From positions 186,001 to 250,000 of the forward strand of contig NZ_QHLX01000001.1 in assembly GCF_004135675.1 (NCBI RefSeq): a DNA stretch of 64,000 nt. Reading direction: 5' to 3'. Source of the stretch: Marinitoga lauensis (GTDB lineage Bacteria > Thermotogota > Thermotogae > Petrotogales > Petrotogaceae). Under the pieces are notes generated by a model that had not been told where the DNA came from, searched no databases, and saw nothing but the letters and a program-made list of their open reading frames with translations. The position numbers and the translations under genes were made by a program. Shown here piece by piece: positions 40,495-50,930 of the stretch; position 1 is the stretch's first letter, and each line of letters starts with the position of its first letter.

Positions 40495-41163
40495 TCATCT
40501 CCATAAAGATACAACCCAAACCAATAACGGTGAAATAATTAAAGCGGGTAAAAAATTTCCCACTTTTGTATCCTTAATTTCCAGAATCTTTAAACCTATA
40601 CCCAATACCATTATACCACCAACTGCAACTAAATCATTAAGATACATTTTGTCTGTTAAAAAGGACAATTGTGATGCCAATAAAACTATACTTCCCTGAA
40701 CCACAAGTACAGAACCCGCGGAAACCATAACTCCAAGTCCATATATAGAAGCTAAAACTGTTGAAGATATACCATCTAATAATGATTTTGTATATATCAA
40801 AGTCCCATCATTCGTTAACCCCGCATTTATAGAACCAATTATGGTTAAAGGCCCTACCAAAAATAAGATAGAGGACATAACAAACCCGGTGGAAAAATCA
40901 CCCTCTTGCATAGTATCTCCCATCTTTTTCAAAAATCCTTCTATGTTTAACCATTCACCAATTAAACCACCTATTGCCATCGAACCTAATACTATAAGAA
41001 AATTATTTGCAGATATAGTCATATTAATTCCTATTCCTAAAGAGGTCAAACCAACTGCATAAAATAATATTGTTTTGAATCTATCTGAAATGCCTTTTTT
41101 TGCAAATAAACCTAACAAACTACCTATAATAACCGCTATAGCATTTACCATTGTTGGAACCAT
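40495..41163 (-). CDS. DUF554 membrane protein
   Basis: A 222-residue integral membrane protein with about six or seven hydrophobic helices, of the DUF554 (YdfK) family. Landmarks: NAIAVIIGSLLGLFAKKGI at the N-terminus, IGINMTISANNFLIVLGSMAIGGLIGEWLNIEG, FVMSSILFLVGPLTIIGSINAGL and VLVVQGSIVLLASQL. The family has no well established function. It follows the lipid kinase with no gap (stop/start adjacent) and precedes ogg by 9 bp. Confidence 0.85.
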   Translation of the reverse strand: MVPTMVNAIAVIIGSLLGLFAKKGISDRFKTILFYAVGLTSLGIGINMTISANNFLIVLGSMAIGGLIGEWLNIEGFLKKMGDTMQEGDFSTGFVMSSILFLVGPLTIIGSINAGLTNDGTLIYTKSLLDGISSTVLASIYGLGVMVSAGSVLVVQGSIVLLASQLSFLTDKMYLNDLVAVGGIMVLGIGLKILEIKDTKVGNFLPALIISPLLVWVVSLWR

Positions 41164-42087
41164 TTACTCACCCCCAAATACATTTAATGATTTTTCTATA
41201 ATGCTAAACTTAAAAGGCGTATGTCCCAAATTCTCACCATCAACCTCTAAATATATTTTTTCTTTCGACTCAATCTCAATATTCTTTCCCCTGAACTGTT
41301 TTACCCATTTTAAATTCACAAAAGAACCATCAAATATCTTTTTTATATTTCTTATTACCTGCATCTTTGGAACATCCTTTATTAAAGTAATATCAAAATA
41401 TCCATCGTTATATATTGCATCCGGTAACATCATCATACCACCGCCACTATATTTACATATACCTACAGCCATAGTAAAAATTTTTTCATTTATAATTTCA
41501 CCATCAATTATTATTTTTGCTTTTTGAGGTTTATATTTAAATAAAGAGGTTATAAGATTTAATAAATAAGAAAATGTCCCACTTTTATTTTTATCCTTGG
41601 ATATATTAGTATTTTTAGTAACCACTGCATCAAAAAACATTCCTGCTATATTAACAAAATATCTTCTCTTTTCCTCGTTATTTTCATAATATAGAACCTT
41701 ACCAACATCCTGTTCAATTATTTTTCCATTTTTTATAACTTCTATCGCCTGAAAATAATTATTTGGAATACCTATTGTTTTTCCCCAATCATTACCTGTA
41801 CCAGTTGGTATTACTCCTATGATAATATCTTCTGGATTTGCAAAATTTTGATTAAATATCCCATTAATAATTTCATTTATTGTTCCATCTCCACCAACAC
41901 CAATAATCTTTCTATATCTGTCTTTAATAGCTTTTATCGTCAAATAATAAGCATCCATCCTACCTTTAGTAAATTCATATTCAAAATCAAACCTTTCCTT
42001 TTCTAAATTTTCTTTAATAATTGGCCATAACTTAATCGCCTTTGAACCAGAAGAATGTGGATTAACTATCATAAAATATTCCTTCAT
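41164..42087 (-). CDS. Diacylglycerol kinase-family lipid kinase (DgkB/YegS type)
   Basis: Soluble lipid kinase of the DAGK catalytic fold, phosphorylating diacylglycerol or a related lipid. The 307-residue protein shows MIVNPHSSGSKAIKLWP, the nucleotide loop IGVGGDGTINEIINGIF and GVIPTGTGNDWGKTIGIP, and in the C-terminal half MMMLPDAIYNDGYFDITLI and LEVDGENLGHTPFKFSI, all family features. It is first in the unit with DUF554 and ogg. Substrate unknown; DgkB and sphingosine-kinase-like specificities cannot be told apart here. Confidence 0.88.
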   Translation of the reverse strand: MKEYFMIVNPHSSGSKAIKLWPIIKENLEKERFDFEYEFTKGRMDAYYLTIKAIKDRYRKIIGVGGDGTINEIINGIFNQNFANPEDIIIGVIPTGTGNDWGKTIGIPNNYFQAIEVIKNGKIIEQDVGKVLYYENNEEKRRYFVNIAGMFFDAVVTKNTNISKDKNKSGTFSYLLNLITSLFKYKPQKAKIIIDGEIINEKIFTMAVGICKYSGGGMMMLPDAIYNDGYFDITLIKDVPKMQVIRNIKKIFDGSFVNLKWVKQFRGKNIEIESKEKIYLEVDGENLGHTPFKFSIIEKSLNVFGGE

Positions 42088-42128
42088 AATATTCCCCCAT
42101 ATATGTCATTTTATTATTATTTTACCAT

Positions 42129-42152
42129 AAAAAATAGGCCTTCCGGCCTATT
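42129..42152 (-). terminator. Terminator of nrdDG
   Basis: Minus strand stem AATAGGCC/GGCCTATT, loop TTCC on the plus strand, followed by six T. It overlaps the nrdG stop codon. Confidence 0.8.
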
Positions 42153-42795
42153 ATCTAAATATTATTTTATTTAACTTTAATTCTTCTTTTTTATTTTTAA
42201 TTTCAAAAATTTCCGTAGAATTAGCTATGGTTATATACCCTTTCTCATTATCCAATAAATATTCCTCAAAAAATTCAACATCTGTATCTGTTGATAAACC
42301 AGGAACATAAGTCATTCTAAACTCATAATCGATACTCGAACTCCTCAAAACTTCAATTGTCTTACTTATATCTTTCCAATAATCTTTGGGAACATTAATT
42401 AACTTATAATAATTATCTGGTTTTGCTTTTATATCCATTGCCGCATAATCTATCAATCCATTTTTTATTAAATACTTTACCATTTCCGGGTTTGTACCAT
42501 TTGTATCTAATTTTACTAAATATCCCATTCTTTTTATTTCTTGTATAAATTCTGGCAAGTCATTGTGAATAGTTGGTTCCCCACCTGTAATACACAATGC
42601 ACTTAATCTCTTTTTTAAAAATGCCAATTTATTCAATATATTCTCTTCTGTCAAAGGTTTATATTCATCAGAATAAGCTATTTCCCAATTATGACACCAC
42701 TTACATCTAAAGTTACAACCTGCGGTGTAAATCACCGCAGATATTCTTTTAGGATAATCCACAAAACTAAATGTTCTTATTCCAGCTAAAATCAT
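42151..42795 (-). CDS. nrdG: Anaerobic ribonucleotide reductase activating enzyme
   Basis: Radical SAM enzyme that installs the glycyl radical on NrdD. The 214-residue protein has the CxxxCxxC motif in AGCNFRCKWCHNWEIA, the SAM-binding ALCITGGEPTIHND, and LVKLDTNGTNPEMVKYLI. The gene is five bases after nrdD on the same strand. It belongs to the longer NrdG class found in archaea and Thermotogota. Confidence 0.92.
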   Translation of the reverse strand: MILAGIRTFSFVDYPKRISAVIYTAGCNFRCKWCHNWEIAYSDEYKPLTEENILNKLAFLKKRLSALCITGGEPTIHNDLPEFIQEIKRMGYLVKLDTNGTNPEMVKYLIKNGLIDYAAMDIKAKPDNYYKLINVPKDYWKDISKTIEVLRSSSIDYEFRMTYVPGLSTDTDVEFFEEYLLDNEKGYITIANSTEIFEIKNKKEELKLNKIIFR

Positions 42796-42799
42796 ATTA

Positions 42800-44674
42800 T
42801 CAGCTCCTTAGAACTCCTTCATTAATTTTAAACTGTATTCTTTCTACATATTCCTGTTGTTTACCATCATTCCAGTTCTGAACAGGTCTATAATATCCAA
42901 CAACCCTTGAATAAACCTCTGTGTCCTTACCACAATACGGACATTTGAAATGCTCACCTGCAATATAACCATGTTCTGGACAAATAGAAAATGTTGGAGT
43001 AATACTCATATAAGGCAAAGAATAGTTTTCAAAACTAAATTTTATAAACTCTTTTAAAGTCTCTGCATCTGTAATTTTCTCTCCAACAAAAATATGTACA
43101 ACCGTTCCGCCTGTCCATTTATTTTGCAATCCTTCCTGATGTTCCAACAAGTCAAATGGATCTTCAAAATAGTTTACCGGTGGATGAACAGAATTGGTAT
43201 AATACGGTTTATCCTTTGAACCAGACTGTTTTATACCATCTCCAAATTCATTTCTATCAATTCTTGCTAATCTATATGTTGTACCTTCTGCAGGTGATGC
43301 CTCAAGATTATATAAATTCCCTGTTTCTTTATTAAATTCATTCAATTTTTCAAGCATATAATTCATTACTTCTTCTGCGAATTTTTTTCCCTCTATATTA
43401 ACAATTCCATTATCTATACCAAAATTCAACAAACCTTCATGCATTCCAACAAAACCAATAGTAGAAAAATGATTTGCCCAATACTGTCCAGTTAATTTAT
43501 AAACACTATCAAGATATACCTTTGTATATGGATATAATCCCTGTTTAGTCCATTCTTCAACATATATTCTTTTTATTTCCAAGCTCTCTTTTGCTAACTC
43601 CATTACTTCATCAAGAAGTTGATAAAATTCACCTTTATCTCCATTTGATAAATACATCAATCTTGGCATATTAATAGTTACAACACCAATTGATCCTGTT
43701 AAAGGATTAGAACCAAATAACCCACCACGCCTTTTAACCTCTGTTTTTTCATCATCTTTTTTATCTTCATTAACAAAACCAAATGAAAGTTGTTGCATGT
43801 GTTCTAACACCTGTCTATTATCAAGCTTTAATCTGCAACACATCGATCTTGCATCTTCAGGATTCATATCAGAATTTATATAATTTGCAAAATATGGCGT
43901 TCCATATTTCATTGTCATCGTCATAATCATTGTTGCTACTTCACTGTCCCAATTAAAATCTCTTGTTATATTATATGTAGGTATAGGAAATGAAAATGGT
44001 CTACCGTCATAATCTCCTTCAAGCATTACTTCTATAAAAGCTTTATTTAAAATATCCATTTCTTTTTGAAAATCCTTATATGTTTCTTCCTTTTCTTTAC
44101 CGCCAATAATAACATGTTTATCCTTATGTGTTGAAGAAACTGTTAAATCCATTGTTATATTGCTGAAAGGAGATTGAAATCCCACTCTTGTAGGAACATT
44201 CATATTGAAAATAAACTCCTGAAGTGCTTGTTTTACCTGATTATAATCTAAATTATCATATTTAATAAAGGGTGCTAATAATGTATCAAAATTGGAAAAA
44301 GCAACCGCTCCTGCTGCTTCGCCCTGCATGGTATATAAAAAGTTAACTATCTGCCCTAATGCTGTTCTGAAATGCCTTGCCGGACCAGAAGCAACCTTAC
44401 CAGAAACTCCATTAAATCCTTTTCTTAATAACTCTTCTAAATCCCAACCAACACAATATGCAGATAATGCACCCAAATCATGTATATGCATAAATCCATT
44501 ATTATGATACTCACTTATCTTTTTATTATGTTTATCATATACCTCATTTAACCAGAATTTCTTAGTAATTTCCTGATGTATATGATTATTCAATCCCTGA
44601 AGTGAATATTGCATATTTGAGTTCTCTCTAACCTTCCAATCACTGTTATTAATATAGTTATAAATCAAATTCAT
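42800..44674 (-). CDS. nrdD: Anaerobic ribonucleoside-triphosphate reductase
   Basis: Oxygen-sensitive class III ribonucleotide reductase making deoxynucleotides. The protein has 624 residues from ATG 44674, which follows GGAGGAGGG closely; the longer upstream frame is not used. It shows HIHDLGALSAYCVGWDLEELL, DARSMCCRLKLDNRQVL, the C-terminal zinc ribbon FSICPEHGYIAGEHFKCPYCG and the glycyl radical site RVVGYYRPVQNWNDGK. There is no obvious N-terminal ATP cone before the IHQEI region, so allosteric overall control may be absent. Tandem NrdR-like boxes stand upstream. Confidence 0.95.
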   Translation of the reverse strand: MNLIYNYINNSDWKVRENSNMQYSLQGLNNHIHQEITKKFWLNEVYDKHNKKISEYHNNGFMHIHDLGALSAYCVGWDLEELLRKGFNGVSGKVASGPARHFRTALGQIVNFLYTMQGEAAGAVAFSNFDTLLAPFIKYDNLDYNQVKQALQEFIFNMNVPTRVGFQSPFSNITMDLTVSSTHKDKHVIIGGKEKEETYKDFQKEMDILNKAFIEVMLEGDYDGRPFSFPIPTYNITRDFNWDSEVATMIMTMTMKYGTPYFANYINSDMNPEDARSMCCRLKLDNRQVLEHMQQLSFGFVNEDKKDDEKTEVKRRGGLFGSNPLTGSIGVVTINMPRLMYLSNGDKGEFYQLLDEVMELAKESLEIKRIYVEEWTKQGLYPYTKVYLDSVYKLTGQYWANHFSTIGFVGMHEGLLNFGIDNGIVNIEGKKFAEEVMNYMLEKLNEFNKETGNLYNLEASPAEGTTYRLARIDRNEFGDGIKQSGSKDKPYYTNSVHPPVNYFEDPFDLLEHQEGLQNKWTGGTVVHIFVGEKITDAETLKEFIKFSFENYSLPYMSITPTFSICPEHGYIAGEHFKCPYCGKDTEVYSRVVGYYRPVQNWNDGKQQEYVERIQFKINEGVLRS

Positions 44675-44697
44675 ATTTCCCTCCTCCATAAAATATA

Positions 44698-44746
44698 ACA
44701 CGATATATTGTATCACATTAAAACATTAAATACAATATATATGTAT
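44698..44746. promoter_or_regulatory. Candidate tandem NrdR boxes upstream of nrdD
   Basis: Box 1 ACACGATATATTGTAT (44698-44713) matches the NrdR consensus ACACWATATATWGTGT at 14 of 16 positions. Box 2 ATACAATATATATGTAT (44730-44746) is a looser, 17-bp version. Equivalent bases are 32 bp apart, the about three-turn spacing known for NrdR pairs. They begin 24 bp before the nrdD start codon. Confidence 0.55.
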
Positions 44747-44828
44747 TCGGATAAATCAGGTAGAAAAATTTCAAAATCAATTCTCAAAAAATTTAGATGC
44801 AAATGTTAAGATTTTGTATAAAATTAAT

Positions 44829-44857
44829 TTGCTTTACGAATTATTTTATGGTATAAT
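44829..44857 (+). promoter_or_regulatory. Promoter of the amidohydrolase gene
   Basis: TTGCTT (44829-44834), 17-bp spacer, TGG-extended TATAAT (44852-44857), then AGGAGGGG as RBS before ATG 44893. Confidence 0.65.
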
Positions 44858-44892
44858 TTATACAACATATTTTCAACAGGAGGGGATATTTC

Positions 44893-46025
44893 ATGAAAAT
44901 TCTTTTTAAAAACGCAAATATTTATCCTATTACATCTGAACCATTTAAAGGAGACTTATTAATCGAAAATGGAAAGATTAAAAAATTAGGAAAAAATATT
45001 CGTGCTAAAGCAGATGAAGTAATAGATGTTGAAGGAAAATATATATTTCCTGGGTTTGTAGATGCTCATTCACATATCGGAGTATTTGAAGAAGGTGTGG
45101 GAATGAGCTATCAGGATGGAAATGAAATGACTGATCCGAACACCGCACAGGTTAGGGTTATAGATGCATTTTATCCAGAAGATGCTGCAATTAAAAGAGC
45201 TTTAGAAGGTGGAGTTACAACAGTAATGGTTGTTCCCGGAAGTGCTAATCCAATAGGTGGCCAGGGAGCAATTTTAAAATTCAAATCAAAAATAGTTGAT
45301 GAAATGGTTATAAAAGAACCTGCAGGGCTAAAAATGGCCATGGGGAAAATCCAAAAAGAGTATATGGTTCTCAAAACAAATTACCTGCCACAAGACTGGG
45401 AAGTGTTGCAGTAATTAGAGATTATTTTTTAAAAGTTCAAAATTATATGAAAAAGAAGGAAAAAGAAGAATTCAATGAATTTGATCTTAAAATGGAAATT
45501 GGAGAAAAGGTATTAAAAAGAGAAATACCGGCAAGAATTCATGCTCATAGAGCTGATGATATTTTAACCGCCATTAGATTATCAGAAGAATTTGGATTTG
45601 ATTTAGTAATAGAACATGCAACAGAAGCCTATAAAATTGCAGACTATATAAAAGAAAAAAACATCCCATTAGTATTGGGACCATTATTTGGATTTAGAAC
45701 AAAATTAGAATTAAAAGATATGTCTTTTGAAGCATTAAAGATAATCAATGAAAAAGGGATACTTGCAGGGTTAATGTGTGATCATCCAGTATTACATTTA
45801 GAACATGCAAACGTTCAAGCCGCATTAGGAATGAGATACGGAGCAAAAGAAGAGGACTTATTGAAAATGCTTACAATAAATCCAGCAAAGATATTAAAAA
45901 TAGACGACAGAGTTGGATCATTAGAACCAGGAAAAGATGCAGACATTGCAATCTGGAATTATCACCCATTTGACATAAGAGCAAAAGCAGAAAGCGTATA
46001 TATCGAAGGTAAAAAAGTATTGTAA
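44893..46025 (+). CDS. Amidohydrolase-superfamily protein (imidazolonepropionase-like), one frameshift
   Basis: Metal-dependent amidohydrolase. It has the N-terminal beta strand ENGKIKKLGKNIRAKADEVIDVEGKYIFPGFVDAHSHIGVFEEG with HSH metal ligands, GGVTTVMVVPGSANPIGGQG, HAHRADDI and EHATEAYKIADYI with further histidines, and LMCDHPVLHLEH. The frame breaks near 45345; one added G in GGGG gives MGENPKRVYGSQNKLPATRLG and joins both halves into 377 residues. Related Thermotogota and Clostridia proteins are annotated only as amidohydrolase. A strong promoter and a terminator show it is monocistronic. Confidence 0.85.
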
Positions 46026-46037
46026 TAACTTTAATCT

Positions 46038-46065
46038 GCACCCATTAAATAATGGGTGCTTTTTT
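46038..46065 (+). terminator. Terminator of the amidohydrolase gene
   Basis: Stem GCACCCATT/AATGGGTGC with a four-base loop and six T. It insulates the BREX operon, whose promoter starts 49 bp further on. Confidence 0.85.
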
Positions 46066-46113
46066 ATTATGTATTCAAAAAAATATTATACCGTTTATAC
46101 TATATATTGTTTT

Positions 46114-46141
46114 TTGACTTTTTAAAATAAAATGATATAAT
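46114..46141 (+). promoter_or_regulatory. Promoter of the BREX operon
   Basis: TTGACT (46114-46119), 16-bp spacer, perfect TATAAT (46136-46141). A start near 46148 would leave about 110 nt of leader before brxA ATG 46257. No BrxR-type regulator gene is adjacent. Confidence 0.65.
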
Positions 46142-46256
46142 TTAAATATAATAAATGTTAAAATTTTATGTAAAAGTAATAATATAATACTTGGATCTTG
46201 GAAATTATAAAATATTACATAGTTATTCTATAATATTAAAAATTAGGAGTGATATA

Positions 46257-46847
46257 ATGAAATATGCAACATTAAGCGGCGATAGATCATTACTAAAGGA
46301 AGTAGATATTGTTATAAACCTTTTAAATCAAGAATATTCATTAGAAAAAATAAAAGAAAAAGTTTTTGAAGAAAATATTTTCCAATATAATTCAACCTCT
46401 TCGACAAAAAGAGTATTTGCAGCATTGAAAAAAAGATTGAACTATATTGATAAAGAGCTTGTTCAAATTTTCATTTCAGCTTCATATGATACTAAAAGAG
46501 CAATAAACTTATATTTAATAATGAAATCAAACAAACTTATGTTCGATTTTATGTTTGAAATAATAAGGGAAAAATATCTATATAAAAATTTTAAATTAAA
46601 CGATTTTGAAATAAACAAATTTTTCGAAGAAAAGAAAATCCAAATACCTGAAATCTCAAATTGGAGCAAAAAAACAATTAAAAGAACTATATTAGAAATC
46701 AAAAAAATCCTTTATGATTCTGGAATACTTAAAAATAAAAAAACGATGGAAATACAATATATTTTAATAGATGATTCATTTAAAAGATATATTATTTCAA
46801 AAAGTGACGAAGTTTTTCTTGAAAGCATGGGAGTGAGCTTTAAATGA
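46257..46847 (+). CDS. brxA: BREX protein BrxA (DUF1819)
   Basis: First gene of a type 1 BREX phage-defence system. The 196-residue helical protein has the DUF1819 pattern: YATLSGDRSLLKEVDIVINLL at the start, the serine/arginine segment STSSTKRVFAALKKRLNYID, YLIMKSNKLMFDFMFEII and WSKKTIKRTILEIKKILYDSGIL near the end. BrxA is reported to bind DNA; it is needed for full activity in some systems. ATG 46257 follows AGGAGTG at good distance and replaces the longer frame from 46191. It overlaps brxB by 4 bp (ATGA). Confidence 0.9.
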   Translation: MKYATLSGDRSLLKEVDIVINLLNQEYSLEKIKEKVFEENIFQYNSTSSTKRVFAALKKRLNYIDKELVQIFISASYDTKRAINLYLIMKSNKLMFDFMFEIIREKYLYKNFKLNDFEINKFFEEKKIQIPEISNWSKKTIKRTILEIKKILYDSGILKNKKTMEIQYILIDDSFKRYIISKSDEVFLESMGVSFK

Positions 46848-47395
46848 AAATAGAAGAACGATTGAACAAAATCACAAAGATTATTGAAGATAAGGATTTT
46901 TCTAAAAATAAAGGATTAGGAAATGAAATAAGTTTTTACATATTTGACTATGATCCAAAATATGAAATACTGGTTAGATACCATTTAGATAAGATAATTA
47001 AAAATATAAAATCAAAAAAGATCAAAGAATTTAATTTATATGACATGCTTATCGAAATGTTAAAAAAAGAAAATCTGATAGATGTTGTATTAAATATGGA
47101 AAAAAATGAAGGAAGTGAAGAACTGTTAGAGGCTATAAAAACATTTGCCCCACCTGATGCGTTTATTGAAAAAATAGCTGAAGAATCTAAAAACACTGAA
47201 ATAATATTAATAACCGGTGTAGGACAAATATATCCCTTTGTCAGATCACATACGATTTTAAATAAATTACACAGTGTAATTGAAAATAAGCCTTTAATAC
47301 TATTTTATCCTGGTAAATATGATGGACAAAAATTGGAGTTATTTAATAAATTAAAAGATGATAATTATTACAGGGCATTTCCATTAATAAATTAA
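46844..47395 (+). CDS. brxB: BREX protein BrxB (DUF1788)
   Basis: Second gene of the BREX operon, 183 residues, DUF1788 family. Recognised by FYIFDYDPKYEILVRYHLDK in the first third, the central YDMLIEMLKKENLID and the C-terminal ITGVGQIYPFVRSHTILNKLH with PLILFYPGKYDGQKLELF, the most conserved part of the family. Its molecular role is unsettled; it is thought to act with PglZ and PglX. It overlaps brxA and is followed after about 18 bp by brxC. Confidence 0.9.
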   Translation: MKIEERLNKITKIIEDKDFSKNKGLGNEISFYIFDYDPKYEILVRYHLDKIIKNIKSKKIKEFNLYDMLIEMLKKENLIDVVLNMEKNEGSEELLEAIKTFAPPDAFIEKIAEESKNTEIILITGVGQIYPFVRSHTILNKLHSVIENKPLILFYPGKYDGQKLELFNKLKDDNYYRAFPLIN

Positions 47396-47413
47396 AATAA
47401 AGGGATGGAAAAA

Positions 47414-50400
47414 ATGAAAATAAAAGATATGTTTAAAAAAGATATTACCAGATATATCAAAGGCGTAATTAAAGCAGGACAGGAAAGCGAAGATATTATA
47501 TATCAGGAACTTGAAGAGTATGTGGTAACTGAAGAAATTAGAAAACATTTAAGAAACTTTTATAACATTTATAACGAAAGCTTAGAAAACGAAACCGATG
47601 AAATAGGCGTATGGATCTCGGGCTTTTTCGGTTCAGGTAAATCACATTTTTTAAAAATATTATCATATTTGCTTTCAAATAGGGAAGTCAAAGGCAGAAA
47701 ATCTATAGAGTTCTTTAGGGGAAAAATAGAAGATACAATGTTTTTTGCAGAAATAGAACGTGCTTCTTCAATTAAAACAGAAACAATACTATTTAATATC
47801 GATGCAGAAAGTTCTGCAGATGCAAAATCAGATAAAGAAGCAATTGTTAAAGTATTCAGAAAGATGTTCTATAAAAATATGGGATTATATGGTGAAAATG
47901 ATGAAATCACCAATCTGGAAAAATACTTATATGAATTTGGTAAATTAGAGGAATTTAAAAGAAAATATTATGAAAAATTTAAAAAAACATGGGAAAAAGA
48001 AGGAAGAAGAAGATTTCCTTTTGAAAAAAATAAAGTAAAAGATATAGTTGCAGAAATTATGAATATGACAGAAAAAGATAAAGCATTATTTGATTTCAAA
48101 AGCCTTGGTAACGATACCTCTATAAAAAATTTTGCAGAAGAAGTCAAAGATTATATCGAAAAAAAAGGAGACAATTTTCATCTTGTATTTCTTGTCGATG
48201 AAGTGGGACAGTATATTGGGGATAATAATAATTTAATACTAAACCTTCAAACACTTTCAGAAGAACTTGCAAACCATTGTAAAGGGAAAGCATGGATAAT
48301 AGTTACTTCGCAGGAAGACATAGATTCCATAACAAAAGTAAGGGAAAAAGACTTTTCAAAAATACAGGCAAGATTTAAAACAAGGCTTAATTTATCCTCT
48401 GTTTCCGTATCTGAAGTTATTCAAAAACGTTTGCTTGAAAAAAATTCTGTTGCTGAAAATATGTTAAATGCATTATATGAAGAAAAACATATACACTTAA
48501 AAAACGCTATTAATTTCAAAAACAGCGTTAATATTTTTAATGGTTATACAACCGCTGAAGATTTTGTAAAGCTTTATCCATTTATACCATATCAAGCCAA
48601 ATTGCTTCAAAAAGTTTTTGAACAGGTTAGAATTCACGGAAGTTCCGGAAAACACCTTTCAGAAGGAGAAAGATCAATGCTTTCAGCTTTTCAAGAAGCT
48701 GTATTATCATATATTGATTCTGAAGAAGAAATTTTAATCCCCTTTGATATATTTTATGATTCTATAGAAAATTTTCTTGCTTCAACAATACGAAGGGTAT
48801 TTGAAAATGCTAAAGAAAATAGCGCATTGAATGATTTTGATATAAGAGTATTAAAACTTCTATTTATGTTAAAATACCTTTCAAAAGAAATGCCACCAAC
48901 AATTGAAAACCTAACAACATTAATGATTGAAAATATAAACCAGGACAAAATTGAATTAAAGAAAAAAATTCAACAATCATTAATCAGACTTGAAATTCAG
49001 AATTTAATAGAAAAAATATAGACAAATACTATTTTTTGACCGATGAAGAACAGGAAATAAATAGGGAAATCAAAAAGATAGAATTAGATCCTTTAGAAAC
49101 AGATAAAAAAATTAGTGATCTAATTTTTATTAATGGCCAAATCTCACAAAAAATAAGATATAACAAGATGAATGATTTTGCATATACAAGAAAAGTAAAC
49201 GGAAATCTGGTAAGTTATCAAAATGCAGAACTTTCAATAGAAATCATAACTTCTGATAATACAATATACGATGAAGATTTTAAATTAATGTCAATAATAA
49301 ATCAAAATACCGTATATGTAAAATTAATAAACGATGAAAAATTCCTCGAAGAAACAAAAAACTATTTGAAATTAAACAAATATGTAAGAAATAAAATACA
49401 CGATGATCTTTCACAAAGTTTAGAACGTGTGGTTGAAGCTAAAAAGAATGAATTGCCAGTTAAAGAAAGAAGATTGGAATCATTATTATATGAAATAATA
49501 AAAAATTCAGAGTTCTATATTAATGGACAAAATATAGATATTTCAGGCACTTCTGTTAAAGATATAATCGAAAATGCCTTAAAAAAACTAATTGAAATAA
49601 ATTTTCCAAGAATGAATTATATCGAAAAAAATTACACAGAAAATGATTTAAAAGCAGAAATCAATAATTTTAAAATCGGTTTAGAAGGAATTGAAAATCT
49701 TAAAAACCAAAAAGCTATTGAAGAAGTTAAAAGTTATGTTGAATATCAGTTAAACGAAAATGAGACAGTAAAAGACATAATAGATTATTTCTCTAAAATC
49801 CCTTATGGATGGAGAAAGGAAGATATTATTTATTGTTTAATCAAACTATACCAGAGTAAGGAAATTGAATTTAAATTCAACAGGGAAAAGTTTACACCTG
49901 AAAACAAATCTTTTTTACAAAAATTATTAAGCAGAGACAGTGAGAGGATTGAAATCAGAAAAAAAGAAAAGATCGATACAAATACCCTGCAAAATGTCAA
50001 AAGGCTTTATCTGGAATTATTTGATGAATCACTTGAAAAAGATGACATTGACGAAATTGCGGAAATTTTAAAAATGAAGATTAAAAATGAGATTAATATT
50101 CTAAATTCTTATTCAAAAGATTGTGAAAGAAATAAATTTCCTGGCATTGAAACAATAAACGAAGGATTAAAAATATTAAGCAGAGTTTCCCTTGATTCAA
50201 ACGATAAGATGTTGTTTAAAACCTTTAATGATTTGGAAAATGTAATTATAAATTGGAAAGAAAAGTATGAAAGAATAAGACTTTTTTTGAAAGAAGGAAG
50301 CAAACAAAAAGAATTATTCATTAAATGAAGAGAGTATCTAAACAAAATAAACTCTCGTTTGAGTTCTATTGATTATACACCTGTCGAAAATGAAATAATA

Positions 50401-50918
50401 GAATTAAAAAATATTATAGACAGTCCGGAACCATACTCAAAAATAAGAAATATACCTGAATTAATCCAAAAAATAGAAAATCATGAAAAAGAACAGCTTT
50501 TCAGATTAAAAGATGAGTTTAAGAATGAATTTGAAAATCATTTTAACTCATTGCTTTTAGAGAACAACTTTTCAGAAGGATTAAAAGATAAAATAGAATT
50601 AGAAAAAATCAAAATATTGAATTCAATTGAAAATGAAGAATCTTTATTGATTTTAAAAGCATATTATCATACATGGCTAAATATAATTGATGAATTAAAA
50701 AATAAAGTAGAGGAAGAAAAGAATAAAAGAGCTTATACTGGATCAGATGATCCTTCACCTGGAAAAGCAGCTCCCCAGAAAAACCAATTAAAATAACGGA
50801 ATATATTGAAATTAAAGAAATAAAAGATGAAAATGATCTGGAAAACTTTATCAAAAAACTGAAACAAAAGCTTTTATCAGAAATAAAAGATGGAAAAAAA
50901 CTAAAAATAATAGATTAA
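47414..50918 (+). CDS. brxC: BREX ATPase BrxC, two frameshifts and one in-frame TGA
   Basis: Large AAA-type ATPase of BREX. Walker A is GFFGSGKSHFLKIL (near residue 75), Walker B VFLVDEVGQYIGDN, and SEGERSMLSAFQEAVLSYI is a family string. The frame breaks at 49011-49016 (A6; one A added gives LIEKNIDKYYFLTDEEQE) and near 50772 (CCCC; one C added gives PEKPIKITEYIEIKEI, ending LKIID at 50918). A TGA at 50326-50328 interrupts ELFIK/REYLNK in frame. With two bases added the locus codes for 1168 positions, the normal BrxC length. ATG 47414 fits AAAGGG better than ATG 47405. Confidence 0.88.
50326..50328 (+). other. In-frame TGA in brxC
   Basis: The codon interrupts an otherwise continuous reading frame (FIK, stop, REYLNKINSRLSS). 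It is not repaired by any single-base addition nearby, so it differs from the other lesions in the window: a substitution error, a real nonsense mutation, or two compensating errors. Confidence 0.7.
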
Positions 50919-50930
50919 TGGGGATTGGGT

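Noticed and set aside
48990-49040. Programmed frameshifting at the brxC A6 run
   Set aside because: No X-XXY-YYZ slippery heptamer is in the right phase and no stimulatory stem is evident; the same kind of single-base loss occurs in many unrelated genes of the window.
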